Source of the DNA: SYFY01 sp031385325
GTDB lineage: Bacteria; Pseudomonadota; Gammaproteobacteria; Pseudomonadales; Azotimanducaceae
Assembly: GCA_031385325.1 (NCBI GenBank)
Contig: JANNBJ010000123.1
Location: 1 to 64,000 of the forward strand
DNA length: 64,000 nt
Direction of reading: 5' to 3'
A program made the position numbers and the translations under genes. The notes below the pieces were generated by a model. It saw only the letters and a program-made list of their open reading frames with translations. It was not told where the DNA came from and made no database searches. Below are positions 34,918 through 44,514 of the stretch, in pieces; position 1 is the stretch's first letter, and every line of letters starts with the position of its first letter.

Positions 34918-36911
34918 CGTTTGACCTGATACTGACGTTCGGTTTGCCCGTTCTTCCCGTCATTGATTTTTTCTTGAGGCACTTTCGTAACAGGCTGTCT
35001 GACACGATCAAACGGCGCTGGAATCACCGAATCGTTGATCGTCGAATCGAGTCGGCTACCGTCCTCTATGTGCCTCCGGTACCAGTATTCAAGCGACAGT
35101 ACGCTCCACAGTTGCATGGAGTAGTCCTGACGGCCGCGTAGATGGTCCTGAACCAATCGGTCAACCTTGTCGGGATCAAGAAGTCCGGTGGCTGCAACCT
35201 GACGCGGATCCAGAATCCGGGTCATCCACGGACGCAGTGCTGATTTGAACCATAGTCCTACAGGCGCATCGAATCCGGTCTTGGGTCGATCCACGATTGA
35301 TGCAGGCAGGTATCGGCTGGCGACGTCCTTGAGAATTCGCTTGGTTCTGCCTTTGTGAACACGATAGTGGGCTGGAAGTCCCGCCGCAAATTCAGCGACC
35401 CTGAAGTCACAAAGCGGCGAACGCACTTCCAGGCTGTTCGCCATGCTCATCCGATCCATATACGTGAGCTGGAACTCCGGCAGATAGGCTGCGGTGTCGA
35501 CGTCAAGAACTCGATCATGGAAGTTACCGGCTTTTGCCAGACAGTCGGCCACATAGTGATCCGCAACAAAGTTCCGATCAACGCCGAGTATCAGCCCCGA
35601 GCCTACTTCGGGCGCCAGTTGATTCAGCCACTGCCGATATCCTTCAATCTGCGTCTTGCCAAGTGCTCGGCTGAATCGTTTGGCTCGACGGATGAAACGA
35701 CTGCCATCGGTCGAATCACTGAATCGACCGAGCAGGTGTTGCCCCATCAGAGCTATGGGTCCGGGCACCCTGGACGACATCGCCAACAGGCCAAGTTTGC
35801 TGTGGCGTGGATACCCATGAAACAGTTCGTCGCCTCCAGTACCACCCATTGCAACCTTGACATCCTTGACCACTTCGGCACATAGCAGATGAACGAGCAT
35901 CGAAGTTGGCTCGCCATTGGGTTCATCATAGTGATCAAGAATCCGCGGGATCAGGCCAGCGGCCTGTTGGGCTGAAACGACAAAATTCCGGTGTTCGGTG
36001 CCAAGGTGGGCCGCGACCGTTTCTGCATAAGGAAGCTCGCTGAAACCACGCGCTGACTCATCAAAACCGATCGAATACGTCCGAACCCTGGTGCCCCCCT
36101 GTTGCATCAATGCGCTGATCAACGAAGAGTCCACCCCACCTGACAAGAACGCAGCAACTTCGACGTCACTTTTGAGGCAATAACGGATGGCTTCCTTGAG
36201 TTCACTATCGAGCTGATCCACGGCATCTTCGTAGTCGATCTCGATGGGTTGTCGAGGCAGCAGCGACCAGTATCTGCGCAGATGCAGTTGACTACCCTCA
36301 TAGATAGCGATTTCACCTGGACACAGCTTGCGGATGCCCATGAATGCCGTGGCCGGAGCCGGAATGTAGCCCAAGGCGAGAAAGGTCGCCGCACTTTCCC
36401 GGTCAACGGAACGATTAAGGGGAGTGGTCAGCAGACATTTTATCTCCGACGCAAACGTCAGCCCCGAGCTGCTCAGATGGTAGTAAAGTGGTTTCTCGCC
36501 TAGCCGGTCTCGCGCCAGTAACAGTCGTTGCCGTTTAACATCCCAGACCGCAATCGCAAACATGCCTCGCAGATGTTCCGGAAATGAATCTCCGTATTCC
36601 TCGTACGCATGCACGATGGTTTCGGTGTCCGAATGGGTGCGGAACACATGGCCCCGTGCCTGCAATTCCCGGCGCAAGTCTTCGTAGTTGTAGATTTCGC
36701 CATTGAAGACTGTCCAGACGTCGCCAGTTTCGTTGGCTATCGGCTGACTGCCACCCGCTACATCGATGATCGCCAGTCTGACCATGCCGAGAATGGCTTG
36801 GCCAAACTGTCTGACATCACTGTGATCCGGACCTCGATAACGCATGACGTCACACATTCGGTGGACAGCTGCAACACTTGAGTTACCGACAGCTCCAGCG
36901 ATTCCGCACAT
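34914..36911 (-). CDS. Glutamine-hydrolysing asparagine synthase-like amidotransferase
   Basis: A 665-aa AsnB-family enzyme. ATG 36911 gives MCGIAG so that Cys2 becomes the N-terminal nucleophile; the frame is open further upstream but that would block it. The glutaminase domain has YNYEDLRRELQARGH, FRTHSDTETIVHAYEEYGD, then the synthetase domain with AAFLSGGVDSSLISALM (PP-loop) and a C-terminal tail. In surface-polysaccharide loci these enzymes amidate uronic acids or similar acids rather than making free asparagine, so either role is possible here. The last 40 residues, rich in Asp, Arg and Gln, are extra. Confidence 0.88.
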   Translation of the reverse strand: MCGIAGAVGNSSVAAVHRMCDVMRYRGPDHSDVRQFGQAILGMVRLAIIDVAGGSQPIANETGDVWTVFNGEIYNYEDLRRELQARGHVFRTHSDTETIVHAYEEYGDSFPEHLRGMFAIAVWDVKRQRLLLARDRLGEKPLYYHLSSSGLTFASEIKCLLTTPLNRSVDRESAATFLALGYIPAPATAFMGIRKLCPGEIAIYEGSQLHLRRYWSLLPRQPIEIDYEDAVDQLDSELKEAIRYCLKSDVEVAAFLSGGVDSSLISALMQQGGTRVRTYSIGFDESARGFSELPYAETVAAHLGTEHRNFVVSAQQAAGLIPRILDHYDEPNGEPTSMLVHLLCAEVVKDVKVAMGGTGGDELFHGYPRHSKLGLLAMSSRVPGPIALMGQHLLGRFSDSTDGSRFIRRAKRFSRALGKTQIEGYRQWLNQLAPEVGSGLILGVDRNFVADHYVADCLAKAGNFHDRVLDVDTAAYLPEFQLTYMDRMSMANSLEVRSPLCDFRVAEFAAGLPAHYRVHKGRTKRILKDVASRYLPASIVDRPKTGFDAPVGLWFKSALRPWMTRILDPRQVAATGLLDPDKVDRLVQDHLRGRQDYSMQLWSVLSLEYWYRRHIEDGSRLDSTINDSVIPAPFDRVRQPVTKVPQEKINDGKNGQTERQYQVKR

Positions 36912-36993
36912 TACCGACGTCCTGGATGTAGCCAACAAATCGATTGGCCTGTATAGCGGAATTGATTTTGCTCGCTTCTTGTTCTGAACATGT

Positions 36994-38421
36994 TCACAAC
37001 ACCGGTCGACGCCAGGCAGGACGAACTGTCAGCGGCACCGGTACCCTTGATTGATGCCACCTGATTGTCAGCAATATCGCAACCCACATACACACCGCCC
37101 CTTCTCGAGGATAGAAGGTTTGCGATCCAAAACCGGCGATCAGTATGGATCCGACCAGCGCAATGGTCATACCTCCCAATCCGCTTTCAATTGGACTGCC
37201 TTTCAACAAACGAAACGCGTAAACAAGGACCGTTCCGAAGAACAACAGCACAGGAATCGCGCCGATCAGGCCGTTGTCGAACACCCATTCCAGGTACATG
37301 TTATGTGGATGCGGGAATTCTTCTCCATATTCAGTAAGCAGGTAGCCCGATACGCCCGATCTCTGCATTGCCAATCTTCCATACCCCAGCCAGGGCTTTT
37401 CCGAAATCTTGTCGAGCACAAACGGCCAGGCAAAGGTTCGGCCAGACGTCACGGTATAGAGGTCTACTCCCGATGTTTCCGCGACGTTTTCTTCGCTCTG
37501 AATCGCGACATTGGTGTCGACGTTTTGTCCACCGAACCCAGCCGAGAGACGATCGCTGAGGCCGGGAATCAATGGAATCGCCAGCATCACCAGAACGGGC
37601 AGCAAGAAGAACATCTTTCGTGACCGTGTCCAGGCATAGAGCATTCCCATCACAGCCCAGGTTACGTACCCCGTGCGACCGCCTGTCAATGCCATGGCGA
37701 ACGAAATGGCGCCAGCTGCTACATACAGTGCCGTCCTGACCGACCGATTCTGGAAGACCGTCGCCGCAAATACTGCCGCCCAGGCAGAGCCTGACATCAT
37801 CATTGAGAGGTTGACCCGGTGGAACCCCACCTCGTTCGACAGGATTTTGAGTGCGCGTTCGCCAAGATCCTCACCTCCAGTCAATGCTGACAAGGGCATC
37901 CACCGAATGATCTGTATGGCCAGCATGAGATAAACACCGACGATAACCAGTACAGCTTCACGCAGCCGGGCCTCATCCCTGCAACCATCGTAGAGCATCA
38001 ACGCCGGAATGAGCCACTTGAGTCCGTTGATGATATGTTCAGAAAATAGTCCGGCAAAGGTCGGGATGTCCTGCGTTCCGAGCAACTGCGCATAATCGAT
38101 GACGCTACCCAGATCAGTAGCCGCACGAGTGAAGGCGACGATGATAAGAAAGACATAAGCCATGAGGATGAAGCTGATCCCTCTGGGCATGTCCCATGAG
38201 TAGCCTTCCTTGCGACGATTGATGATCCACGAGAGCACGGTGATCGCCAGCAGAATATTCCATGGATTCAGTCCCTGGATACCCGCCAGCGACTTGGGAA
38301 AGTCTGGATGCTCAACGACGGCAATCAGGGCTACCAGACCGAGCACGCCTCGGTACCAGTTCTGTAATGAAAGCGCACCCACGGCGACAATAAACAGCCA
38401 GAGCGCTGTAATGCGGATCAT
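36994..38421 (-). CDS. O-antigen ligase/Wzy-type polymerase
   Basis: A 475-aa inner-membrane protein with about ten to twelve hydrophobic helices and the large periplasmic loop typical of the Wzy_C/WaaL superfamily (about residues 280-370; RTFAWPFVLDKISEKPWLGY). The family signature YGRLAMQRSGV...PHPHNMYLEWVFDNGLIGA is present. In this operon it is probably the repeat-unit polymerase; a glycan ligase role as in XrtA loci is the alternative. It starts by an ATGA overlap with the WecG-like gene. Confidence 0.85.
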   Translation of the reverse strand: MIRITALWLFIVAVGALSLQNWYRGVLGLVALIAVVEHPDFPKSLAGIQGLNPWNILLAITVLSWIINRRKEGYSWDMPRGISFILMAYVFLIIVAFTRAATDLGSVIDYAQLLGTQDIPTFAGLFSEHIINGLKWLIPALMLYDGCRDEARLREAVLVIVGVYLMLAIQIIRWMPLSALTGGEDLGERALKILSNEVGFHRVNLSMMMSGSAWAAVFAATVFQNRSVRTALYVAAGAISFAMALTGGRTGYVTWAVMGMLYAWTRSRKMFFLLPVLVMLAIPLIPGLSDRLSAGFGGQNVDTNVAIQSEENVAETSGVDLYTVTSGRTFAWPFVLDKISEKPWLGYGRLAMQRSGVSGYLLTEYGEEFPHPHNMYLEWVFDNGLIGAIPVLLFFGTVLVYAFRLLKGSPIESGLGGMTIALVGSILIAGFGSQTFYPREGAVCMWVAILLTIRWHQSRVPVPLTVRPAWRRPVL

Positions 38422-39191
38422 GGGTCAGGCGGCGTAGAGCGCGCGACCATACGCACGAATTTCAGATTGCTCACCAGGTAACGTCGCCATAATCGGCCAG
38501 GTTCCTGAAAGACACGAAACAACCACTCCAGTCCCAGCCTTTGCATCATTACCGGAGCGCGTCGCACTTTTCCAGCGAAAACGTCAAAAGAGCCGCCGAC
38601 GCCGTGGGTAATCGTTGCGTTCATGTGCTCGCCCCAGCGTGCCATGAAGTTCTCTTTTCGTGGCGACGTCATGGCGACAAAAAGAATATCCGGTCGAGAC
38701 TCGCGAACTTGATCAGCTACCGATTGTTCTTCTTCCTTGCTGAAATACCCGTTTCGGCAACCTACCAGTTGAACACCGGGATATGCATCATTGATGTTCT
38801 GAGCGACCTTGGCGTTGACCCACTCTTCCGCCCCAAGACAGAACACACGATAACCAACCTTGCTGCCACGCTCCAATAACGAATACATCAAGTCGATACC
38901 GGCGACTCTTTCCGGGAGTTTTTTGCCGATCAGTCCTGAGGCCCAGACAACACTTTGTCCATCTGCAAATATGACATCTGAACCCAGAACGCTCGCGCGA
39001 AGTTGCGAGTCCGTTTGCATGGCAACAATTTTCGCTGCGTTGACAACACCAATGTCCAGTCGACGACGGTAGATGATGTGATCTTCAACAAGGCGAACCG
39101 CCTGTTCAAGCGTAACGCAGGCGAGAGGAATGTCGAAGAAACTGATCGTTTCGTAGCTGACATCGGTTGACGCGACGGGCATGTCAGTCAT
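38418..39191 (-). CDS. WecG/TagA/CpsF-family glycosyltransferase
   Basis: A 257-aa glycosyltransferase of the WecG/TagA family, which adds ManNAc or ManNAcA to lipid-linked GlcNAc. Motifs are VVNAAKIVAMQTDSQLRAS, IFADGQSVVWASGLIGKKLP, ERVAGIDLMYSLLERGSKVG, FCLGAEEWVNAKVAQNI, DILFVAMTSPRKENFMARWG and GVGGSFDVFAGKVRRAPVMM, then a membrane-facing C-terminal helix rich in Arg. Together with WecB (46166-47263) it points to a ManNAc-type residue in the repeat unit. It is the only clear glycosyltransferase in the locus. Confidence 0.92.
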   Translation of the reverse strand: MTDMPVASTDVSYETISFFDIPLACVTLEQAVRLVEDHIIYRRRLDIGVVNAAKIVAMQTDSQLRASVLGSDVIFADGQSVVWASGLIGKKLPERVAGIDLMYSLLERGSKVGYRVFCLGAEEWVNAKVAQNINDAYPGVQLVGCRNGYFSKEEEQSVADQVRESRPDILFVAMTSPRKENFMARWGEHMNATITHGVGGSFDVFAGKVRRAPVMMQRLGLEWLFRVFQEPGRLWRRYLVSNLKFVRMVARSTPPDP

Positions 39192-39405
39192 TTGCGTTCC
39201 CGATTGCAGTCGCGAGCCAGATGATCAAGATTGAGTGTTCACTTGAGTAATTCCTGCGTTCGATGCTACAGCTCGTTACCAATCTGCTATTGGTGCCGAT
39301 TCCCATTTCTTGTGGGTAGGATGCAAGATTTGAGAGCTATCTCACGGAACATCAGGCTGCGAACCAACAAAGCCACACACGTGTGCGGGCGTTGTAATTC
39401 GCTTG

Positions 39406-40590
39406 TCAGAGAGGGTAGGACAATCGCTTGAACGGGACGGAACAGGATGGTCTGGCTGTATGGTCCGCCGGATTCCACCGTGGGTGCAGCGTTTGACCAT
39501 TCAACTCGATCTGCTGCCCTGGCTGCAGTCCATAGATAGTGAGTCCGGATGGATCAAGACCAGCGGTGTCGATCACCAAACGGTTCTCCTTCATGGCGTA
39601 GGAGACTCTGTGAATGAGCGAGTTGTAGTCCAGCAAACGCCTGGTCGTCGTGACAAGAATTTCGCCGCGACCGTGATGCTCCGCAAGAGCCTCCAGGCTC
39701 TGTCTGGTCTGGCCCGAAAGCAATTGTGCTCCAGCCAATTGTTTACCCAGGTGAGTGTAGAGAACAGACCAACCTTCCCTGTCGATGAGTCGCCGCATAC
39801 TGATCGGTTGTAGTGCACTACCCAGACCGGCAGCATCATCGCCGATCGAGACACCGTAGGGATGAGGATTACAGCGCATGAACTCGGTCACCGTCTGGCC
39901 GCTGCGCAGCACATAAGGACGGGTCAGACGATTACCCCGGTGCAGCGCATATTTGGGATCCCCAATTTCGCCACGCACAACCTTGGTTGCATCTTTCAAG
40001 GTATTCACAAGGGACTTTCGATCCCTGACCTGGGAGAGCCCCGTGGTTGCTGAATAAGGTACATCCTGACCCATGCAACTACTGACTCGACCAAGCCACA
40101 CGTATCTGACCCCGTGAGCCAGGCTCAGATCCGCGTGGTAAGCCGCAGCGCTTGTGATGTCGCCTTGACCGAGCATGATGTCTGGCCCCAAATTGGTTGG
40201 CGCCACTGCGTGATCAACCCACACCGGCAACTGACAATCGTGTTGGGCTAGTGCGTCCAATGCACGAGCGGCATGCGACCTGGTGGTAGCAAGATCACCG
40301 AAAGAATGAAAGCAATCGATGTGGCCTGAACGGATGAGTGCATGTATGGCATCTCGCCCTGCATCGGAGGTGTTCCAATAACTCAGATCACCGGGAGCCA
40401 TGTCAAAGTAGACGGTATTGCCGGTTTCCAGTCCAAGTCCGCGACCGATGTCAGTCTCGTCTCTGGTATTGAGATAGCGCGAGAGCGTCAGATAACTCTC
40501 AAGATCGGGTGTCTCATCCAGATCACTACAAATCGCTAGCATCGCCCGATACGGCCAAGGAAATTTGCGGATTTCAATCACGGTGTGCAA
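39406..40590 (-). CDS. Divergent NodB-fold deacetylase-like protein
   Basis: A 394-aa protein that begins with GTG (40590) inside the Wzx stop region. The N-terminal motif is YRAMLAICSDLDETPDLESY (SDLDE where CE4 enzymes have FDD), followed by CFHSFGDLAT and LPVWVDHAVAPTNLG, an ordered set of His/Asp residues consistent with a metal site. A small beta domain ends the protein (GLTIYGLQPGQQIELNGQTL). No signal peptide. I recognise the fold, not the subfamily. The 214 bases to the WecG-like gene (39192-39405) show no ORF. Confidence 0.65.
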   Translation of the reverse strand: MHTVIEIRKFPWPYRAMLAICSDLDETPDLESYLTLSRYLNTRDETDIGRGLGLETGNTVYFDMAPGDLSYWNTSDAGRDAIHALIRSGHIDCFHSFGDLATTRSHAARALDALAQHDCQLPVWVDHAVAPTNLGPDIMLGQGDITSAAAYHADLSLAHGVRYVWLGRVSSCMGQDVPYSATTGLSQVRDRKSLVNTLKDATKVVRGEIGDPKYALHRGNRLTRPYVLRSGQTVTEFMRCNPHPYGVSIGDDAAGLGSALQPISMRRLIDREGWSVLYTHLGKQLAGAQLLSGQTRQSLEALAEHHGRGEILVTTTRRLLDYNSLIHRVSYAMKENRLVIDTAGLDPSGLTIYGLQPGQQIELNGQTLHPRWNPADHTARPSCSVPFKRLSYPL

Positions 40591-42139
40591 AAACGAAATA
40601 ACCGCGGATCTTGTCCTTGAGTTGATTCGTCAAGACAAAACGCCAGTACAGAGCAGACACCAACACCCCGTGACACAGACCGCCAGCGAGAATATTGACC
40701 ATGACCGACCACGTCTCAATCGCCTTCACCCCTTCAAGGAACAGGAAACTGACAGCTCCGATCAGTACTGCTCTATGGCCAGCCTGCCAGAGATACTGAA
40801 TCACGCTGATGCCGAGCATCCGGGCCATGTGGAACGGCACCAGAACAGCGTTGAACAGTACCTCACCCAACACGAAAATACAGGCAGCTGCCAACAATCC
40901 ACCTTCCCAGACCGTCATCCACGCGATGCCCATGCACAACGTAATGAGATAGATGATCAGACCTTGATAGGACACCGCGCCATGCATGTTCATCCCTGAC
41001 AAGATCCGGTAGCCCACCCTGTTCGCAGACGCGAGGCACCCTCCTATGGCAAGTATCCAGAGCAGCGGCGCGTTGATGTACTCCGGACCCATCCACACTC
41101 CTATCAATTCCGGGCCAAACACGACCATGAACACACCAGCCGGCAAGGCCAGCGCCCAGCCAACCTTGCTCATTTCGATGGCAAATTCCTGCAACTCTTC
41201 AGTCCGTCCCATGCCATGCATCGAACTGGTGGTTGGCATGAGAATGAACGCGAATTTCGAGATGAAATTTTCAATATGACGCATGAGCGCAGCTGGCCGG
41301 GCAAAGACCGCGAGCGCTGCCGGGCCCAAATTTACGGTGATCAGTATGCTGACGGTCTGCTGCACAGATAAGGAACCAGCCAACGTCGCCAGTGTCTTCA
41401 CACCGAAGGAAAGAATTCTTCGCGCGTCTTCTCTATTCGCATGTCGAATTCGTATCTGTACCTCAGGGCACACACGCCGACTCATGAAGTAGCGCAGAAT
41501 CTCTGCAGCTGCGGTGCTTACGAAGTACACCCCTGCCAGCCATTGAATACCTAGACCAAGCAACAGCGTTGTGATCATTCCGATAGCGGAAGAAATATTG
41601 TGGAATGTGTTTACACCGTTGTGAACATCCCAACGATGACAGCCAGTAATGATTCCCCTGTAGGCATCTGTCAGCATCTGAATGCCCAGGCTGTAGCCGA
41701 GCAGTAGTAGAACCATGGCGGTTTCATCCACATCAACTGCTGCAGATGAAAAAATGGTGTCTACATTCGCGTAGAGAACATAAACGCTGATAAACACTGC
41801 CGCGCAGATCACCAGTTGCATGAGATGTGCGGTGGACATGACTTCGCACAATCGTCGAATCTGCCCATTTGGTCTGTATTCTGCGACGAACTTGCTGGAA
41901 TTCGAGCCAATGCCAAAATTGACGAGAGACAAATAGGAAACGATTGCCCAGCCGAAATCCCACACACCCAAGGTAACCTGACCAAGTTGGTCATGGATAA
42001 GTCGAGGCATGATGAAGCCAATGCCGACGGTAATCAGCTGACTCAGCCACGACACCAGAACATTCCAGGTGAGACGTTCTCGACCACTGTGGTCAATTAC
42101 CGAACTCTGCGTTTCAGTCATGACGTCACTGGTAGCCAT
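40574..42139 (-). CDS. Lipopolysaccharide/exopolysaccharide flippase (Wzx-like)
   Basis: A 521-aa polytopic protein of the MATE/MOP superfamily with about 14 hydrophobic helices. It opens with VSWLSQLITVGIGFIMPRLI, and the conserved mid-protein segment LSFGVKTLATLAGSLSVQQT, then AAGGCLASANRVGYRILSGMN type helices, fits polysaccharide transporters. It moves undecaprenyl-linked repeat units to the periplasmic face for polymerisation. Start 42139 lies inside the end of the sulfotransferase gene, an operon sign. Confidence 0.86.
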   Translation of the reverse strand: MATSDVMTETQSSVIDHSGRERLTWNVLVSWLSQLITVGIGFIMPRLIHDQLGQVTLGVWDFGWAIVSYLSLVNFGIGSNSSKFVAEYRPNGQIRRLCEVMSTAHLMQLVICAAVFISVYVLYANVDTIFSSAAVDVDETAMVLLLLGYSLGIQMLTDAYRGIITGCHRWDVHNGVNTFHNISSAIGMITTLLLGLGIQWLAGVYFVSTAAAEILRYFMSRRVCPEVQIRIRHANREDARRILSFGVKTLATLAGSLSVQQTVSILITVNLGPAALAVFARPAALMRHIENFISKFAFILMPTTSSMHGMGRTEELQEFAIEMSKVGWALALPAGVFMVVFGPELIGVWMGPEYINAPLLWILAIGGCLASANRVGYRILSGMNMHGAVSYQGLIIYLITLCMGIAWMTVWEGGLLAAACIFVLGEVLFNAVLVPFHMARMLGISVIQYLWQAGHRAVLIGAVSFLFLEGVKAIETWSVMVNILAGGLCHGVLVSALYWRFVLTNQLKDKIRGYFVFAHRD

Positions 42140-43094
42140 ACCGGCTGTTCATATCGCCAGCGACGCGGGCAAACGTCGACAACTCTGTTGTGACAAGTGC
42201 GTCTCGCCATCGATCATCAAGCACCACTCGGTTGTCGGTATCCAGTCGCATACCGTTACCGATGACGTGGTGCGGCAGTGATCGAAAATTCGCGAGGCTG
42301 GAAACCGGAGTCAAACCCAGCCGGGAAAATATGTGATTCACGGTGTCGACCGGAGCTTTGCAGAGGTCTTCGTAGTGAACGTGTATGACCTGCACTCCGG
42401 GAAGTTGCTGTAACAATGCTTCAGCTTCTTCATTGCTGCGACGCCACTCGCGAGCCGCCTCCTCCATGCTCAGTCGCGTATCCCGATTGACACCAGTACC
42501 ACCGCCGCGGAGTTTTGCGTCGCGAGCGTCAGCAAACTCATCAGGTCGCATGTAGGTCAGTGCAACAGCCCGTCCATCGCGAATGAGTCGGACAACGGTG
42601 AGATCAAGATCCTCGCACTGCGCCAGATATTTCAGCCGTAAACCGACCTTGGAACTCTCTACCACTACGTTGGCACCGGCAACCTCGGCAACACAGTGCA
42701 CAAGATCGACCGACCGACGGAGCATTCTGGGGAGCCCACGACGCCATACCGGTGACAAAGAAAGTGCAACGCCGCGTATTCGTTCAGTTCCCGCATCACG
42801 TACCAGTGGTCGAAGCAATCGCTTGACCCACACGCTATCCATACTGCCAAAGTGAGTTTGAGCGTCAGTGATGGAAAATTCGTGACCACGAGCATGCATG
42901 TGATCAGCTACAGTTCGCCAGAACGAGCACTCCTTGAGTAGTTCATGGCATGAACAACGATAGCGATCGGGATCGCCGAGGTGTTCTGCCTTCAGTTCCC
43001 CTGCAGTGACAACACCGGGATGAGCATTGAGCAGCATGGACAGCAACGTTGAACCAGAGTGACTTGCCGCCAACACGTACAAGAGCCGAGTCAT
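42126..43094 (-). CDS. Sulfotransferase of the polysaccharide locus
   Basis: A 322-aa sulfotransferase. ATG 43094 follows the sugar transferase stop closely. The 5' PAPS loop is VLAASHSGSTLLSMLLNAHP, then KLRG, and the 3'-phosphate motif is LTVVRLIRDGRAVALTYM. A Cys-rich stretch (YRCSCHELLKECSFW) is seen near residue 50 and is typical of one bacterial group. Being within the wzx-polymerase operon it likely sulfates the polysaccharide itself. It is distinct from the one at 23751. Confidence 0.84.
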   Translation of the reverse strand: MTRLLYVLAASHSGSTLLSMLLNAHPGVVTAGELKAEHLGDPDRYRCSCHELLKECSFWRTVADHMHARGHEFSITDAQTHFGSMDSVWVKRLLRPLVRDAGTERIRGVALSLSPVWRRGLPRMLRRSVDLVHCVAEVAGANVVVESSKVGLRLKYLAQCEDLDLTVVRLIRDGRAVALTYMRPDEFADARDAKLRGGGTGVNRDTRLSMEEAAREWRRSNEEAEALLQQLPGVQVIHVHYEDLCKAPVDTVNHIFSRLGLTPVSSLANFRSLPHHVIGNGMRLDTDNRVVLDDRWRDALVTTELSTFARVAGDMNSRYGYQ

Positions 43095-43095
43095 G

Positions 43096-44502
43096 TCAGC
43101 TTGCACCTGATCCCTTCAGAACAACCGGAATCACTCGTAACATGATCTGGAAGTCGAGCGCCAGCGACCAGGTGTCGATGTACTGGAGATCCAGTTCCAG
43201 CCAACGATCAAAGGTCAGCTTGCTGCGTCCGGAAACTTCACGCAAACAGACGATGCCCGGCCGTACACTGAACCGCTTGCGTTGTATTCCCTTGTCAAAG
43301 AGATCGACATCGCGAACCGACATGGCTCTGGGTCCAACCAACGACATGTCGCCAGTGAATACATTGATCAACTGCGGAATTTCATCGAGACTGGTCTTGC
43401 GGATGAACTTGCCGACTCCAGTTACCCGGGGATCATTGGTCATCTTGAAGATCGGCCCTTCGGCTTCATTCAGATGTTCTATTTCCTTCAGGCGAGCTTC
43501 GGCGTCGGCATACATGCTGCGAAACTTGAGCATCCGGAACCGACGTTTGCGCAAACCAACCCGTTCCTGACGAAAGAGAATCGGGCCTGGTGAACTAAAT
43601 TTCACAGCCACTGCTACACCAACAAAGAGCGGGATGAGGATCGGCAAGGCAATGGATACCAGGACAATGTCCACGATTCGTTTGACGACCAATTTGTTTT
43701 CATCAAGGGACACAGGACTGAAACTGAGCAGCGGCACCTTGTCCTGATATTCCAGACGTACTTCGGCTTCGATGTCATAGAAATCAGCGAGGATCTTCAG
43801 TTCTATTCCCTGCTCGGAACATATTTCCACCATCAGACCAATGTCATTGAGGCGCGATCTGGGTAATGCGACGACGAGCTCATCCACGACCTGGTTAGAT
43901 ACGATCTCTTCCAGATCATCAAGAGTGCCGATCACCTTTGATCCATCGCAAGCTTGACCAACCTTGGCAGGATCAGGATCGACACAACCAATCACTTCCA
44001 TGCCCCATTCAGCGTTTGGCATGATTTGCTTGAGATAGAACTCCGCACGGGGTCCGGAACCCACGACCAGGACTTTGGTGTAGTTGTCCCGCTTTTCGAC
44101 CCGTACCGTAAAGTACCACCAGCGTAAAAACAGGCGAACAAACGCAAGCGCTGCCATGTTCGACGTCATCGCCACAAGCAGCACACTACGGCTGACGAGA
44201 TCCAGCTTGAACAGGAATACAACTGTAATCAGCATCCCGAAGAGCAGCAGGTTGTAACGCAACATCTCCAGCAGAATGCGTGTCACCGTCTGGCCGGCAA
44301 TGGTCGGCTTTGCCCATGTTGAAAGCGGTGCAGCCAGGAAAGGCAGCACCAGGAGGAGCATCACATGGACTTCCCATGACTCTGGGCTAACCCGGCCGAG
44401 GAAATAGGCTGCTGCGCAAATCGTGGCGTACACGGCTGCAGTAGTCGTTGTATCGAGTACGACCAGCAGTTTACGCAGCAGCTTCGATTTGGAAACGGTC
44501 AT
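43096..44502 (-). CDS. Undecaprenyl-phosphate sugar phosphotransferase (WbaP/CpsE type)
   Basis: A 468-aa phosphoglycosyl transferase. Membrane segments occupy the first 130 residues; the middle Rossmann-like domain has VLVVGSGPRAEFYLKQIM; the C-terminal catalytic part has KRIVDIVLVSIALPILIPLF, PILFRQERVGLRKRRFRMLK, FKMTNDPRVTGVGKFIRKTS, DEIPQLINVFTGDMSLVGPR and FSVRPGIVCLREVSGRSKLT. The last motif (GRS instead of GWAQ) differs from that of the enzyme at 21316-22719, so the two priming enzymes are not recent duplicates. It should start the repeat unit. Gap to the Wzz gene is 12 bases. Confidence 0.92.
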   Translation of the reverse strand: MTVSKSKLLRKLLVVLDTTTTAAVYATICAAAYFLGRVSPESWEVHVMLLLVLPFLAAPLSTWAKPTIAGQTVTRILLEMLRYNLLLFGMLITVVFLFKLDLVSRSVLLVAMTSNMAALAFVRLFLRWWYFTVRVEKRDNYTKVLVVGSGPRAEFYLKQIMPNAEWGMEVIGCVDPDPAKVGQACDGSKVIGTLDDLEEIVSNQVVDELVVALPRSRLNDIGLMVEICSEQGIELKILADFYDIEAEVRLEYQDKVPLLSFSPVSLDENKLVVKRIVDIVLVSIALPILIPLFVGVAVAVKFSSPGPILFRQERVGLRKRRFRMLKFRSMYADAEARLKEIEHLNEAEGPIFKMTNDPRVTGVGKFIRKTSLDEIPQLINVFTGDMSLVGPRAMSVRDVDLFDKGIQRKRFSVRPGIVCLREVSGRSKLTFDRWLELDLQYIDTWSLALDFQIMLRVIPVVLKGSGAS

Positions 44503-44514
44503 GGTCAGTCTCGG

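Noticed and set aside
34914..36911. Annotating the AsnB-like gene simply as housekeeping asparagine synthetase
   Set aside because: Its operon place and extra C-terminal tail make a glycan amidotransferase role at least as likely, so the specific symbol was not given.
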